Source: Planctomycetota bacterium (GTDB taxonomy: Bacteria; Planctomycetota; Planctomycetia; Planctomycetales; Planctomycetaceae). Taken from it: a stretch of 59,908 nucleotides of DNA. The notes beneath the pieces are model-generated. The model ran no database searches. It saw nothing but the letters and a program-made list of their open reading frames with translations, and had not been told where the DNA came from. The stretch spans positions 1 to 59,908 of the forward strand of contig JACTNB010000029.1 of assembly GCA_014584345.1 (NCBI GenBank), given 5' to 3'. Position numbers and translations under genes: made by a program. Below are positions 18,364 through 29,694 of the stretch, in pieces. The stretch's first letter is position 1; every line of letters begins with the position of its first letter.

Positions 18364-21300
18364 ATGAGTAGCCCAGCAGTAGCCCAGGGACAAATACCGG
18401 TCGTGGACGATGTCGTGTATCGGCGGGAATTGTTGCAGCCGGGGTTTCTGGCCCTGTTGATGACTCAGTTTTTCACTGCGTTCAACGATAACTTGTTTCG
18501 CTGGCTGGTGGTTCCCATCGGGCAGCATTATCTGGGCGATACACAGGCGCTGGCGTGGGGGGCGGTGTTGTTCACCTTGCCGTTTCTGCTGCTGGCTCCC
18601 ACGGCGGGATTTCTGGCGGATCGATTTGCCAAGCGTTCGGTGATTGTAACCTGCAAACTGGCGGAAATTTTCGTAATGCTGGCCGGGGTGTTTGCCATCT
18701 GGTATGGCGATGTGTACCTGTTGATGCTCCTGGTCTTTTGCATGGGGGCCCAGAGTGCCCTGTTTTCGCCGGCCAAGTTCGGCGCGATTCCCGAGTTGTT
18801 GTCGGTCAAGGCGTTGTCGGAAGGGAACGGCCTGATGGCCATGATCACCATCACGGCATGTGCCCTGGGGAATTTTTCGGGGTATCAGGTCTATTATGCC
18901 GCATTCGGCGGCGACAAGACACTCGAAGTGTTCTGGCCGATTCCGCTGTCGCTGCTGGGGATTGCCGTGCTGGGCTGGCTGGTAAGCCTGGGAGTGAAAA
19001 CCGCGTCGTCCGCCGATCCTGGTCGCGTCTGGAAGATGAATCCCATCGAGGAATTGCGCCCGAGCTTGCGTGTTTTGTTTGCGGACCGCCCCCTGGCCCG
19101 GGCCGCGTTGGGGATTGCCTTCTTCTATTTTCTGGCGTTGCTGTTCCAGGTGAATATCGACGCCTTTGGCGGAGAGACCCTGGGGCTCAACAAAGGCCAG
19201 ATTTCCTATTTGATGCCGATGCTGGTGGTAGGTATTGGCGTGGGCAGTATCCTGGCCGGTTGGACCTCGGGGGCGGTTATCCAATTGGGCATGATACCAT
19301 TGGGGGCGATGGGGATCGCCTTCACGGCTATGATGCTGGGGATCACCGGCTGGAACGTGGATGTTTCCTCGGCGGAAGCCGCTGGCCAGGCCTTCAATAC
19401 CACGGCACTGTGGCTGTTTCTCCTGGGGACGATCAGCAGTTTCTTTTACATTCCCCTTGAATCCTACCTGCAGCATCGCAGCCCGGTGGAGATTCGTGGC
19501 ACGATCCTGTCCGCCGCGAACGCCTTGACGAACAGTTTCATGCTGATCTCGATGGCCCTGTTCGCGGGCTTGCGGGATGGCTTGCAGTTCTCGCCGGCCA
19601 CGGTCTTTCTCATCGCCGGGGTGATTACCTTGCCCGTGGTTGTGTCCAGTTTTGCCTGCCACGCGACGGCGTTTTCGCAGTTCATGATGAGGGTACTGTT
19701 CAACACCATGTATTCGGTCCATCTGCATGGCTACGACAAACTCCCGGAACGGGGAGGAGCCTTGCTGGTGCCGAATCATGTCTCCTGGGTGGATGGCCCC
19801 GTGATGTGCGGCTTTGCCCCCCGTTTTGTCCGCTTCATCATCTACGCCAATTTTACTCGCAAGCCGGTTCTGAGTTGGTTCGCGAGCATTTTTCGCGTGA
19901 TTCCGCTGTCACCCAAGGAAGGTCCAAAGGCGATCATGAAGGCCCTGCGGGATGCGCGGCATTCCCTGAAGGATGGCGAAATGGTCTGCATCTTTCCCGA
20001 GGGGGCCATTTCCCGCCTGGGGCGTTTGATGCCTTTCAACAAGGGGGTCCTCAAAATCGTGCAGGGGACGGACGCGCCGGTTTTTCCCATCTATATGCAC
20101 GGTTTATGGGGGAGCAAGGCCAGCTATCGCAACGGAGGACTGTTCAAAAGCCCGTTCCGCTGGAGGAGGCGGGTCGATATCTACATTGGCGATCCCCTCT
20201 ACAATGTGGAGAGCGTGGGAGCACTGCATCGGTCTATCGAAAAACTCGCCGCCGATTCCATGCGGGATCAGATTCTCAAACGCCCGATTCTCTCCCGGCA
20301 ATTCGTACGGCAGTGTCGCGGCAGCCTGTTCCGCAAGAAAATCGCGGATTCCTCGGGGCTGGAACTGACGGGGGGCAAACTACTGGCGGGCACGCTGGCA
20401 TTCCGTCGTGTCCTGCTGCGCAAGGTGCTGAAAAAGGAGATTGCGAACGTCGGCGCGCTGGTTCCGCCCAGCGCGGCGGGCGTGCTAGTGAACACCGCCT
20501 TGGCCTTGTCGCAAAAGACATCCGTGAATCTGAATTATACACTCGACGAAAAAGTCCTGGACTACTGCCTGCGGGATGCTGAAATTCATCAGGTGATTAC
20601 CAGCCGCCGGTTCCTTGAAAAACGACCGTTGCAACTCGATACGGAATTTATTTATCTCGAGGATCTCAAGGAACAAATCACCCGGGCCGACCGACTGATC
20701 GCCGCCGCCATGGCTTATCTGCTCCCCGCCTGTCTGTTGGAAAGACTGCTGGGGCTGCACAAGGTCGATCGCCATTCCTGCCTGACAATCATCTATACCT
20801 CGGGCTCCACGGGAGAGCCGAAAGGGGTCATGCTGTCGCATAATAATATTCTGTCGAATGTCGAGGCGGTGAACTACATGTTCTCGCTGAAGCGGGAAGA
20901 TGCCCTGATAGGAGTGCTGCCGTTCTTCCATTCGTTTGGATACACAATTTCCATGTGGCTTGTGCTGGCAACACCTCCGCTGGGAGCCTATCACTTCAAT
21001 CCACTCGATGCGCGCGTGGTGGGCAAGCTGGCGGAAAAATATCGGGGCTCGATCCTGCTGGCGACGCCGACCTTTCTACGCGGCTATCTGAAACGCATCG
21101 ATCCCGCGCAATTCCGCCATATGTGGTTGATCGTGGTCGGGGCGGAAAAACTTCCCGAGGATCTCACTTCACTCTGCCAGCAGGTCTTGGGAGTCACACC
21201 CATTGAAGGCTATGGCTCCACGGAAATGTCCCCTTTGGTGTCGGCCAATCAGCCCGATTACAAGGACAACTATGGGACCCAGGTATTCAACCGGATCGGT

Positions 21301-21900
21301 ACGGTGGGGCAGTGCGCGCCAGGGGTGTATGGGAAAATACTGCATCCCGAGACCTTCGAGGAACTGCCGCTCAACACCGAAGGCCTGCTGTTCGCAACTG
21401 GACCGAACGTGATGCTGGGATACCTCAACAAACCGGATAAAACAGCCGAGGTGATACGCGAAGGCTGGTACAACACGGGAGATATTGGCCGGATCGACGA
21501 GGATGGCTTCATTACCCTTACGGGCCGTTTAAGTCGATTTTCCAAGATCGGCGGGGAAATGGTGCCCCATATTCTCGTGGAAGAAGTGCTCACGGGACTG
21601 CTCGAAAAACTCGCGCCCCCACCCGCGGCTACCAGCGATGAAACCGCCGCCCCCGATCTCCGCCTCGCCGTGACGGCTGTGCCCGACGAGAAAAAAGGCG
21701 AGCGGCTGATCGTATTGCATAAGCCGCTGGGATTTCCCCGCGAGGAACTGCTACGGGAACTCAATGCCTCCGGGTTGCCCAATCTGTGGCTGCCCGGCAC
21801 GGAGGGCTTCGTGGAAGTCCCGGAAATTCCGCTGCTGGGGACCGGCAAACTCGACCTGCGCGGCATCAAGGAACTGGCCCTGCAACTCGTGAAAAATTGA
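18364..21900 (+). CDS. LplT-type transporter fused to acyltransferase and acyl-ACP synthetase (Aas-like)
   Basis: A 1178-residue three-module protein for lysophospholipid recycling or acyl activation at the inner membrane. Residues about 15-440 are a major-facilitator-type transporter resembling LplT (FFTAFNDNLFRWLVVP, SPAKFGAIPELL). Residues about 450-640 are a PlsC-type acyltransferase with HX4D at H472-D477 (NHVSWVDG) and FPEGAISR. Residues about 700-1178 are an AMP-forming ligase with P-loop YTSGSTGEPKG from residue 811, GYGSTEMSP and YNTGDIGRIDEDGF. In E. coli, LplT and Aas are separate, adjacent genes; here they are one chain. ATG 18364 follows a GAGAGAA site. Specific acyl donor and acceptor are inferred. 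Confidence 0.9.
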   Translation: MSSPAVAQGQIPVVDDVVYRRELLQPGFLALLMTQFFTAFNDNLFRWLVVPIGQHYLGDTQALAWGAVLFTLPFLLLAPTAGFLADRFAKRSVIVTCKLAEIFVMLAGVFAIWYGDVYLLMLLVFCMGAQSALFSPAKFGAIPELLSVKALSEGNGLMAMITITACALGNFSGYQVYYAAFGGDKTLEVFWPIPLSLLGIAVLGWLVSLGVKTASSADPGRVWKMNPIEELRPSLRVLFADRPLARAALGIAFFYFLALLFQVNIDAFGGETLGLNKGQISYLMPMLVVGIGVGSILAGWTSGAVIQLGMIPLGAMGIAFTAMMLGITGWNVDVSSAEAAGQAFNTTALWLFLLGTISSFFYIPLESYLQHRSPVEIRGTILSAANALTNSFMLISMALFAGLRDGLQFSPATVFLIAGVITLPVVVSSFACHATAFSQFMMRVLFNTMYSVHLHGYDKLPERGGALLVPNHVSWVDGPVMCGFAPRFVRFIIYANFTRKPVLSWFASIFRVIPLSPKEGPKAIMKALRDARHSLKDGEMVCIFPEGAISRLGRLMPFNKGVLKIVQGTDAPVFPIYMHGLWGSKASYRNGGLFKSPFRWRRRVDIYIGDPLYNVESVGALHRSIEKLAADSMRDQILKRPILSRQFVRQCRGSLFRKKIADSSGLELTGGKLLAGTLAFRRVLLRKVLKKEIANVGALVPPSAAGVLVNTALALSQKTSVNLNYTLDEKVLDYCLRDAEIHQVITSRRFLEKRPLQLDTEFIYLEDLKEQITRADRLIAAAMAYLLPACLLERLLGLHKVDRHSCLTIIYTSGSTGEPKGVMLSHNNILSNVEAVNYMFSLKREDALIGVLPFFHSFGYTISMWLVLATPPLGAYHFNPLDARVVGKLAEKYRGSILLATPTFLRGYLKRIDPAQFRHMWLIVVGAEKLPEDLTSLCQQVLGVTPIEGYGSTEMSPLVSANQPDYKDNYGTQVFNRIGTVGQCAPGVYGKILHPETFEELPLNTEGLLFATGPNVMLGYLNKPDKTAEVIREGWYNTGDIGRIDEDGFITLTGRLSRFSKIGGEMVPHILVEEVLTGLLEKLAPPPAATSDETAAPDLRLAVTAVPDEKKGERLIVLHKPLGFPREELLRELNASGLPNLWLPGTEGFVEVPEIPLLGTGKLDLRGIKELALQLVKN

Positions 21901-21972
21901 AGCCCGATGTCGCCGGCCAGTGGCAAGTAATGCAGTGGCCTACAGCCTTCGTGGTTATTTCATGGGGCAGTT

Positions 21973-22920
21973 TCAGCGATCGATCCAGCGTTCCAGGCGG
22001 TCGAGAATTTCCTGGAGGAGAAAGCGGTCGGATTCCGGTCGCGTGGGGCTGCCCGGATACGTCTGATCGGTGGCGATCCAGTGGCGTAGATTCAGGAATT
22101 GGGCGGCATTGTGCTTGTAGGCAGGCACGGGAGTGCGGAAGGCAAGATGTCCCAGGTACTGCAACGTATCGTTCAGTTCGTAAAACTCGTTGTTTGCTGC
22201 TTCCCAGAAGCGGTCGCGGAGGGCGAACAGGTCCGGGGCAAAGGTGGATAGTCCCAGCAGGTAATCGGAACCGTACATCACCATGTCGATGGCCAGATCG
22301 TTGCCGGTAAAGACTTTGAATTCCGGGCGGGTGCGATTTCTCAATCGCAGGCGGTCCCACTCGAGGGAACGGGACAGCGAGGAATGCTTGGCTCCCAGGC
22401 ACTGGGGGAGTTGCATCAACTCGCCATAAAGTTCGAGGGAGTAAATTTTCCCGAAGGGAGCAAACATGGTTCCCAGTTCAAACCCGATAAACCGTTCGCA
22501 GGAACGGGCGAGGTTCTGGTATCGTGCAAGAATTTCGCGATCGGTGCCGCTGGTGAGCCCGTGGGACTGAAACAGAACGGGAATACCGCCAAATGCTTCG
22601 ATCAATTCCATTTCCCCGCGATAGGCTGCTTCCGCGAACGGATCCCCCGGTCGATCGCCAACAAATGCCCCGGCCACGAAAGGCCTTCCAGCGGTAATGA
22701 AGCGCGTGCGTTCCAGAACTTCGGTTTTTGTGCCCGAATCGATGAGGTTGGCGTAGCCGGTATCCATATTGACGGCAGGACCGAGTCCGGCATCGCAGGT
22801 GCGGGCTACATGGGCTTCGAATCCGGCCCAATCGACCTTTCCGGTGGACAGCAGTGGGAGCAGGATTGCGGAAAACCCCTCGATTTTCCGGCCTGGAGTG
22901 AGTAAATCGTGGGGCATCAT
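21973..22920 (-). CDS. DapA-like (dihydrodipicolinate synthase family) aldolase
   Basis: A 315-residue protein of the DHDPS/N-acetylneuraminate lyase family of class I aldolases. The N-terminal layout (GFSAILLPLLSTGKVDWAGF) and the (beta/alpha)8-type length fit, and a Lys in CLGAKHSSLSR sits where the Schiff-base lysine is expected. The usual GTTGE motif and the catalytic Tyr region (YNxP) are not recognisable (FELGTMFAPFGK is there instead), so it is unlikely to be the lysine-pathway DapA. The substrate is unknown. Two tandem ATGs start the frame; no strong ribosome site is visible. It is convergent with the aas-type gene. Confidence 0.7.
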   Translation of the reverse strand: MMPHDLLTPGRKIEGFSAILLPLLSTGKVDWAGFEAHVARTCDAGLGPAVNMDTGYANLIDSGTKTEVLERTRFITAGRPFVAGAFVGDRPGDPFAEAAYRGEMELIEAFGGIPVLFQSHGLTSGTDREILARYQNLARSCERFIGFELGTMFAPFGKIYSLELYGELMQLPQCLGAKHSSLSRSLEWDRLRLRNRTRPEFKVFTGNDLAIDMVMYGSDYLLGLSTFAPDLFALRDRFWEAANNEFYELNDTLQYLGHLAFRTPVPAYKHNAAQFLNLRHWIATDQTYPGSPTRPESDRFLLQEILDRLERWIDR

Positions 22921-23196
22921 GGGGGAGCAGTCTAGCTTGGATGAAGAAAAACCCTTGGAGCGAATTCTTCGCGGTTGGCCGTTGCAGAATACTCGGAATT
23001 CCCCCGGGGCTCAACCAAATCGCATCCTGAACCAGCAGTAAGGCCGCGCGGGGGCAGGGAGGAAGGACAGTGGGCTAAAAACTGACGAAATGGGATTGCG
23101 ATTATGGCAACGGGTGCTAACATGACCTCTCGCCACAGGCGTCCATGGCATTTGGTCAACTGCCGTGTACGGGGGAGAGCAAGGGGATAATCGAGC

Positions 23197-23934
23197 ATGA
23201 CAACCGGATCGGGCCAGCAATATTGGTTGAAAGGGCGTGTCCCTAGTGGATTCTGGGACCACGCGAAGAACCGCCGCGCTTATATGAAGTGGCTGGGGCA
23301 GCAGTTGGGATACAGGAAGCCGGACGACTGGTACTCCGTTTCCAAACAGGATTTTCATCGGAATAATGGGGGGGGGATGCTGGCCAACTATTATCGCGAT
23401 TCGCCCCAGGAAGCGGTCATGGATTATCTGCCCGAGCATCCCTGGAAAAGCTGGCTGTTCCGGAGCACGCCCCAAAGGTTCTGGCAGGCCAAGGCGAATC
23501 GCCTGGCCTACATGGACTGGCTGGGGGAAAGGCTGGGATTCAAATCGCTGGATGACTGGTACACCGTCTGCCGTTCGCATTTTCATACGAATCGTGGGGG
23601 AGGCCTGCTGGCGAATTATTACGGGGATTCCGTGTTTCGAGCCTTGAAAGAGTATGCTCCCTCGAAAAAATGGCTCCCCTGGCAATTCCCGACGGTGCCT
23701 CAAGGCTTCTGGCAGGATCATAAAAACCGTCAGAATTATTTGAAATGGCTGGGAAAGCAAGTCGGCTTTGAAAAGCAGTCGGATTGGTATCGGCTGCATC
23801 GCCAGCACTTCATCGATCACCGGGGCGATGCCTTGTTTGCCACGTATTACAAGGGGTCGGTGTTGAATGCCCTCAAGGATTACAGGCCGAACCATAACTG
23901 GAGCCGGGAACGGCTCAAGAGTGCACGAAACTAG
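23197..23934 (+). CDS. Uncharacterised protein of three 76-residue aromatic repeats
   Basis: A 245-residue soluble protein consisting almost entirely of three tandem repeats, about residues 13-88, 89-164 and 165-240. Landmarks recur with an exact 76-residue period: FW at 19-20, 95-96 and 171-172; DWY at 44-46, 120-122 and 196-198; a YY at 65-66, 141-142 and 217-218. The repeat consensus is roughly P-x-x-FW, then N-R-x-x-Y-x-x-WL, LG, DWY, GG-x-LA-x-YY, then W. No catalytic motif, signal peptide or membrane segment is seen. A GGGGA box precedes the ATG. I recall similar W/Y-rich repeats mainly in eukaryotic microbes and large viruses, but this is memory without a search. Function is unknown. 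Confidence 0.75.
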   Translation: MTTGSGQQYWLKGRVPSGFWDHAKNRRAYMKWLGQQLGYRKPDDWYSVSKQDFHRNNGGGMLANYYRDSPQEAVMDYLPEHPWKSWLFRSTPQRFWQAKANRLAYMDWLGERLGFKSLDDWYTVCRSHFHTNRGGGLLANYYGDSVFRALKEYAPSKKWLPWQFPTVPQGFWQDHKNRQNYLKWLGKQVGFEKQSDWYRLHRQHFIDHRGDALFATYYKGSVLNALKDYRPNHNWSRERLKSARN

Positions 23935-24092
23935 GGGATTGTTCTATCCTTGCCGGCCCCAGGGCGGGGCATCCGGCCAGCAAGGCCTGGAACTGATGCG
24001 GTTTTACGTCCCTTGCCTGTTTTCGATTCCAGCTCGATTGCATATCATGCAGGAAGTGTCCCCATCGCAATGAACGAGTCAGAGGAAATTTC

Positions 24093-25652
24093 ATGCCCAA
24101 GCTCGATTTATCGGAATTCGAGTGGAAGACAATCGTTCGACCCTTGCGCAATGAAGATTTTCCTGCAATGGTGGAAATGCAGGAATTGTCTTTTCCCGGC
24201 ATGAAACCCTGGACGCGGGAGCAGATCGAGAGCCAGATCCGCATTTTCCCCGAAGGTCAGTTGTGCGTGGAAATCGAGGGTCAACTGGCAGCCACGGCCA
24301 GTAGCCTCATTCTCAACTACGTTGCCGACATGGCTTGGTGTGACTGGACCAAGGTGGCCGACAATGGATACATCCGCAACCACAATCCCAAGGGGGATAC
24401 CCTGTACGGGATCGAGATTATGGTGCATCCCGAGTTTCGGGGGATGAAATTGTCGCGGCGTCTCTACGATGCCCGTAAGCAGTTGTGCCGCGAAAATAAT
24501 CTGCAGCGGATCATTATCGGGGGGCGCATTCCCGGTTATCGCGCGCATGCCGGCGAAATGACCGCCCGGGAATACGTGGATCAGGTGACGGACGGAGCCT
24601 TGTACGATCCCGTGCTGACGGCCCAGCTGGCCAATGGTTTCGCGCTGCAGGGATTGATCGCGAATTACTTTCCGTCGGACTCGGCTTCGTGCGGCTATGC
24701 CACGTTTCTGGAGTGGTTGAATCTGGATTATCAGGCCACGAATAAACGGCGTTCGACGCTGGTGATCGAGCCGATTCGGCTGGCGGTGGTGCAGTACCAG
24801 ATGCGGGTGATTCGAACATTCGACGACTTTGCCCGGCAATGCGAATTCTTTATCGATACCGCCTCGGAATACAAGACGGATTTTATTGTTTTCCCGGAAC
24901 TGTTCACCACGGAACTGCTGTCGTTTGCCAACGAAACCAGGCCGGGACAGGCGGCCCGTGCCCTTGCGGAATTTACTCCGGAATACCTCGATCTCTTCAC
25001 GGAAATGGCCGTCAAATACGATGTGAATATCATCGGGGGATCGCAGTTCGTGGTGGAGGACGAAACGCTCTACAATGTGTCCTACCTGTTTCGTCGCGAT
25101 GGCACGCTCGGCAAGCAGTACAAAATTCACATCACGCCCAGCGAGCGAAAATGGTGGGGTGTTTCTCCCGGCAATACGGTGAATGTATTCGACACCGATT
25201 GTGGCAAGGTCGCGATTTTGATCTGTTACGATATTGAATTTCCCGAGTTGGTGCGGATTGCAGCCAGCAAGGGAGCTCAAATTCTATTCGTACCCTTCAA
25301 CACGGACACGCGGCACGGTTATCTGCGAATTCGTCATTGCTCGCTGGCCCGTTGCGTGGAAAACCATGTGTATGTCGCGGTGGCGGGATGCACGGGGAAT
25401 CTGCCGTTTGTTGAAAATTCCGATATCCACTACGCGCAATCCGCAATTTTCACGCCGGCCGACGCGGAATTCGCGCGCGATGCCATTGCCGCGGAATGCA
25501 ATGCCAACATCGAAACCATGATCATTCACGATGTCGATCTGGAGCAGTCTCGCAGGCATAAATTGGCGGGGAGTGTCCAGAACTGGAATGATCGCCGTGA
25601 GGATTTGTATCACGTGGTCTACCGGGAAAACGGGGACGAATTCCGCATATGA
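24093..25652 (+). CDS. Fusion of GNAT acetyltransferase and carbon-nitrogen hydrolase
   Basis: A 519-residue cytoplasmic protein. Residues about 15-215 form a GNAT acetyltransferase (IEIMVHPEFRGMKLSRRLYD resembles the acetyl-CoA-binding motif). Residues about 228-500 form a nitrilase-superfamily amidohydrolase with the Glu-Lys-Cys triad at about E269 (FPEL), K344 (YKIHI) and C378 (ICYDIEFPE). Together they could acetylate an amine and hydrolyse an amide in the same pathway, but the substrate is not known. The ATG follows AGAGGAAATTTC, a good ribosome site. The molybdenum-carrier-like and ettA genes follow on the same strand. Confidence 0.9.
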   Translation: MPKLDLSEFEWKTIVRPLRNEDFPAMVEMQELSFPGMKPWTREQIESQIRIFPEGQLCVEIEGQLAATASSLILNYVADMAWCDWTKVADNGYIRNHNPKGDTLYGIEIMVHPEFRGMKLSRRLYDARKQLCRENNLQRIIIGGRIPGYRAHAGEMTAREYVDQVTDGALYDPVLTAQLANGFALQGLIANYFPSDSASCGYATFLEWLNLDYQATNKRRSTLVIEPIRLAVVQYQMRVIRTFDDFARQCEFFIDTASEYKTDFIVFPELFTTELLSFANETRPGQAARALAEFTPEYLDLFTEMAVKYDVNIIGGSQFVVEDETLYNVSYLFRRDGTLGKQYKIHITPSERKWWGVSPGNTVNVFDTDCGKVAILICYDIEFPELVRIAASKGAQILFVPFNTDTRHGYLRIRHCSLARCVENHVYVAVAGCTGNLPFVENSDIHYAQSAIFTPADAEFARDAIAAECNANIETMIIHDVDLEQSRRHKLAGSVQNWNDRREDLYHVVYRENGDEFRI

Positions 25653-25775
25653 ACGGCTTGTGTGGTTCGGCTGGGGATCGCGAAACTACGGCAAGGACCG
25701 CGCCCGCGGCAATTTAGTTCCCATGCTGGTGTCGAATTCCCGTAATTGAACTCGCAGAAAAATGTTACTCCGTTT

Positions 25776-26297
25776 ATGAATCTGGTGATCATTTCCGGCG
25801 GACAGACAGGAGTCGACCGTGGGGCATTGGATGCGGCCCTGCGGCTGGGAATACCATGTGGAGGCTGGTGTCCCGCCGGACGCCGAGCCGAGGATGGGCG
25901 TATCGATTCCCGCTATCCCTTGCGGGAATCGAATTCCGCCGACTATTCGGCTCGCACGTATCAGAATGTGTTTGCTGCGGAGGGGACGCTGATTATTTCA
26001 CCTCAGCCGCTCGTCAAGGGGACCTTGCTGACGCGGCAGTTCGCGGAGGTGTTGCGCAAACCCCTGTTGATCGTTCCGCCGCGTGGATTATTCTTGACCG
26101 AGTTGATTGAACAGTGGCTCAAAGCGCATAGAATTCACACATTGAACGTGGCGGGACCACGAGAAAGCTCCTGGCCTGGCATCCAGAAAATGGCGGATGC
26201 CCTGCTGACGGAGTTGCTGCAAAAACTGTTCCCCGCGGCGGAGTGGAAAGGGAAAAAACCCCTTCCCGCAGGGGAACGTACCGACCAGGACACATAA
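25776..26297 (+). CDS. SLOG-superfamily, putative molybdenum carrier protein
   Basis: About 173 residues. The N-terminus MNLVIISGGQTGVDRGALDA, followed by CGGWCPAGRRAEDGRID and later TLIISPQPLVKGTLLT, matches the putative molybdenum carrier family (MoCo_carrier, a Rossmann-like SLOG fold that binds nucleotide-like ligands or cofactors). Whether it binds molybdenum cofactor is not shown by the sequence. An earlier TTG start at 25746 is possible, but the ATG at 25776 fits the family. It ends 21 bases before ettA, suggesting co-transcription. Confidence 0.75.
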   Translation: MNLVIISGGQTGVDRGALDAALRLGIPCGGWCPAGRRAEDGRIDSRYPLRESNSADYSARTYQNVFAAEGTLIISPQPLVKGTLLTRQFAEVLRKPLLIVPPRGLFLTELIEQWLKAHRIHTLNVAGPRESSWPGIQKMADALLTELLQKLFPAAEWKGKKPLPAGERTDQDT

Positions 26298-26318
26298 AGG
26301 GTATTCACGAAAACGGAT

Positions 26319-27992
<1,674 letters not shown>

Positions 27993-28196
27993 GATGGAAT
28001 CAGTTCGGTGCAGGCTGGTGACGTGGATCGGTAGCCGAGTCCTTTCTGTTCGAGAACGGAAGGCGGCATTATTTCACGAGTATTCGCATCGGACGAGAAT
28101 CTGTCTTTTTCTGATGTTAAACGGGAGCGACGCCACTTGATTCCAGGTGGGGGATCTCGCATGTTGGCCAAGGTGGGCCGGAACCTAGCGGAGTAG

Positions 28197-29603
28197 ATGA
28201 TTATTTCCACGACTACCGATTTTGCCTCGGCCGCCTATCAGGCTTGTTTGTTGTCGCGCCATACCGACACCTTCGCGGTGACGGATGCCTGCCCCCGCGC
28301 GCCGCAGGATGACTTGCTCGATATCCAGTACGACTGGGACCGCATTCCCGTGCCGACCAGTCTCCGGGAATTCGAGGCACGCTGGAACAATCGCCGCAAT
28401 CCGTTGGATTACAGCGGCGTGTGGCGGTTTCGCGAATTACTTCCGTTTGCTCCCGAAGACCAGATCGTGACGATCGGCGAAGGGCAGACCGTGCTGCAAA
28501 ACAATCCCGGCGTGGCCCGTTACGCGGGCATCAACTCCAGTGGATTGTTTTTGCAATACGAAGGGATGAATCCCTCGGGAAGCTTCAAGGACAACGGCAT
28601 GACGGCTGCCTCGACGCATGCCCGCATGATTGGCGCGAAAATCACCGCCTGTGCCTCCACCGGCAACACCAGTGCCTCCCTGGCCATTTATGGTGGGGTC
28701 ACCGGGTTGTTCAATGTGGTGGTGTTTGTCGGATCGGGTAAAATTGCCTACGGGAAATTGTCCCAGGCCCTGGACTACGGCGCGGTCACTCTGCAAATCC
28801 AGGGGGATTTCGACGATGCCCTCAAACAGGTCCGCCGCGTCTGTGCCGAAGCGAACATTTATCTCTGCAACAGTGTCAATCCCTTCCGACTGGAAGGCCA
28901 GAAAACCATCATGTATCGCGTGCTGGAAGGCCTGAACTGGGAAGTGCCCGACTGGATTGTTGTACCGGGCGGGAACCTCGGGAACTCCAGTGCGTTCGGC
29001 AAGGCCTTCATGGAACTCAAACACCTGGGCCTGATCGATCGCATGCCGCGATTGGCGGTGATTAATGCACGCGGGGCCAGCACGCTGGCCAGGTTGTACA
29101 ACGATCACGGGCTCCGCTGGAATGGTGGCGCGCCGGACGCGGGCATCATTAATGACTATTACCGGCGGATGGACGAGGAAGACGGGCGGGCCAATACACT
29201 TGCCTCCGCAATCGAAATTAATCGCCCTGTCAATTTAACGAAGTGTCTGCGGGCACTGGATGCCTGCGAGGGCGTGGTACGCGATGTTTCCGACGAACAG
29301 ATTCTGGATGCCAAGGCCCAGGTGGGACGCCATGGGTTCGGCTGTGAACCGGCCAGCGGTGCCAGTGTCGCGGGTGTCAAACTGTTGCGCGAGGAAGGAG
29401 TGATTGCCCCCAGCGATCGCGTCGTCTGCATTCTCACGGGGCATCAGTTAAAGGATCCGGACATCACTGTGGCCTATCATGCCGACAACCGCCAGGCCCT
29501 GGCGAAGTCGGGCCCGGTGGTCCCGCACCACGGCAATGCCCCCATTCCCGTTCCCAATGATTTCACGGAGATTATGAAGGTCATTAACGAATTGTCCGCC
29601 TGA
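28197..29603 (+). CDS. thrC: Threonine synthase
   Basis: A 468-residue PLP enzyme that converts O-phosphohomoserine to threonine. The PLP lysine is K131 in NPSGSFKDNGM, and the phosphate-binding region ACASTGNTSASLA follows. IGEGQTVL, VVPGGNLGNSSAFGKAF and ILTGHQLKD are also typical. The N-terminal extension and the DYSGVWRFRELLPF segment fit the SAM-independent branch found in many bacteria. GGAG lies near the ATG. hom and thrB are not in the window. Confidence 0.94.
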   Translation: MIISTTTDFASAAYQACLLSRHTDTFAVTDACPRAPQDDLLDIQYDWDRIPVPTSLREFEARWNNRRNPLDYSGVWRFRELLPFAPEDQIVTIGEGQTVLQNNPGVARYAGINSSGLFLQYEGMNPSGSFKDNGMTAASTHARMIGAKITACASTGNTSASLAIYGGVTGLFNVVVFVGSGKIAYGKLSQALDYGAVTLQIQGDFDDALKQVRRVCAEANIYLCNSVNPFRLEGQKTIMYRVLEGLNWEVPDWIVVPGGNLGNSSAFGKAFMELKHLGLIDRMPRLAVINARGASTLARLYNDHGLRWNGGAPDAGIINDYYRRMDEEDGRANTLASAIEINRPVNLTKCLRALDACEGVVRDVSDEQILDAKAQVGRHGFGCEPASGASVAGVKLLREEGVIAPSDRVVCILTGHQLKDPDITVAYHADNRQALAKSGPVVPHHGNAPIPVPNDFTEIMKVINELSA

Positions 29604-29694
29604 ATTCGCTGCAGGTCCTGAAGGATCGCTTGTCTCAAAATTGTTCTCCGTCCACGCGGCGGATACCTAACCGTTATTGAGTGCCGAGGCCCCT

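Noticed and set aside
18232..19779. A 515-codon minus-strand frame opposite the transporter part of the aas-type gene
   Set aside because: A shadow frame rich in Gln, His and Arg, with no family signature.
21973..22920. True dapA of lysine synthesis
   Set aside because: The GTTGE and YN-P motifs of DHDPS are not recognisable, so only a family-level call is justified.
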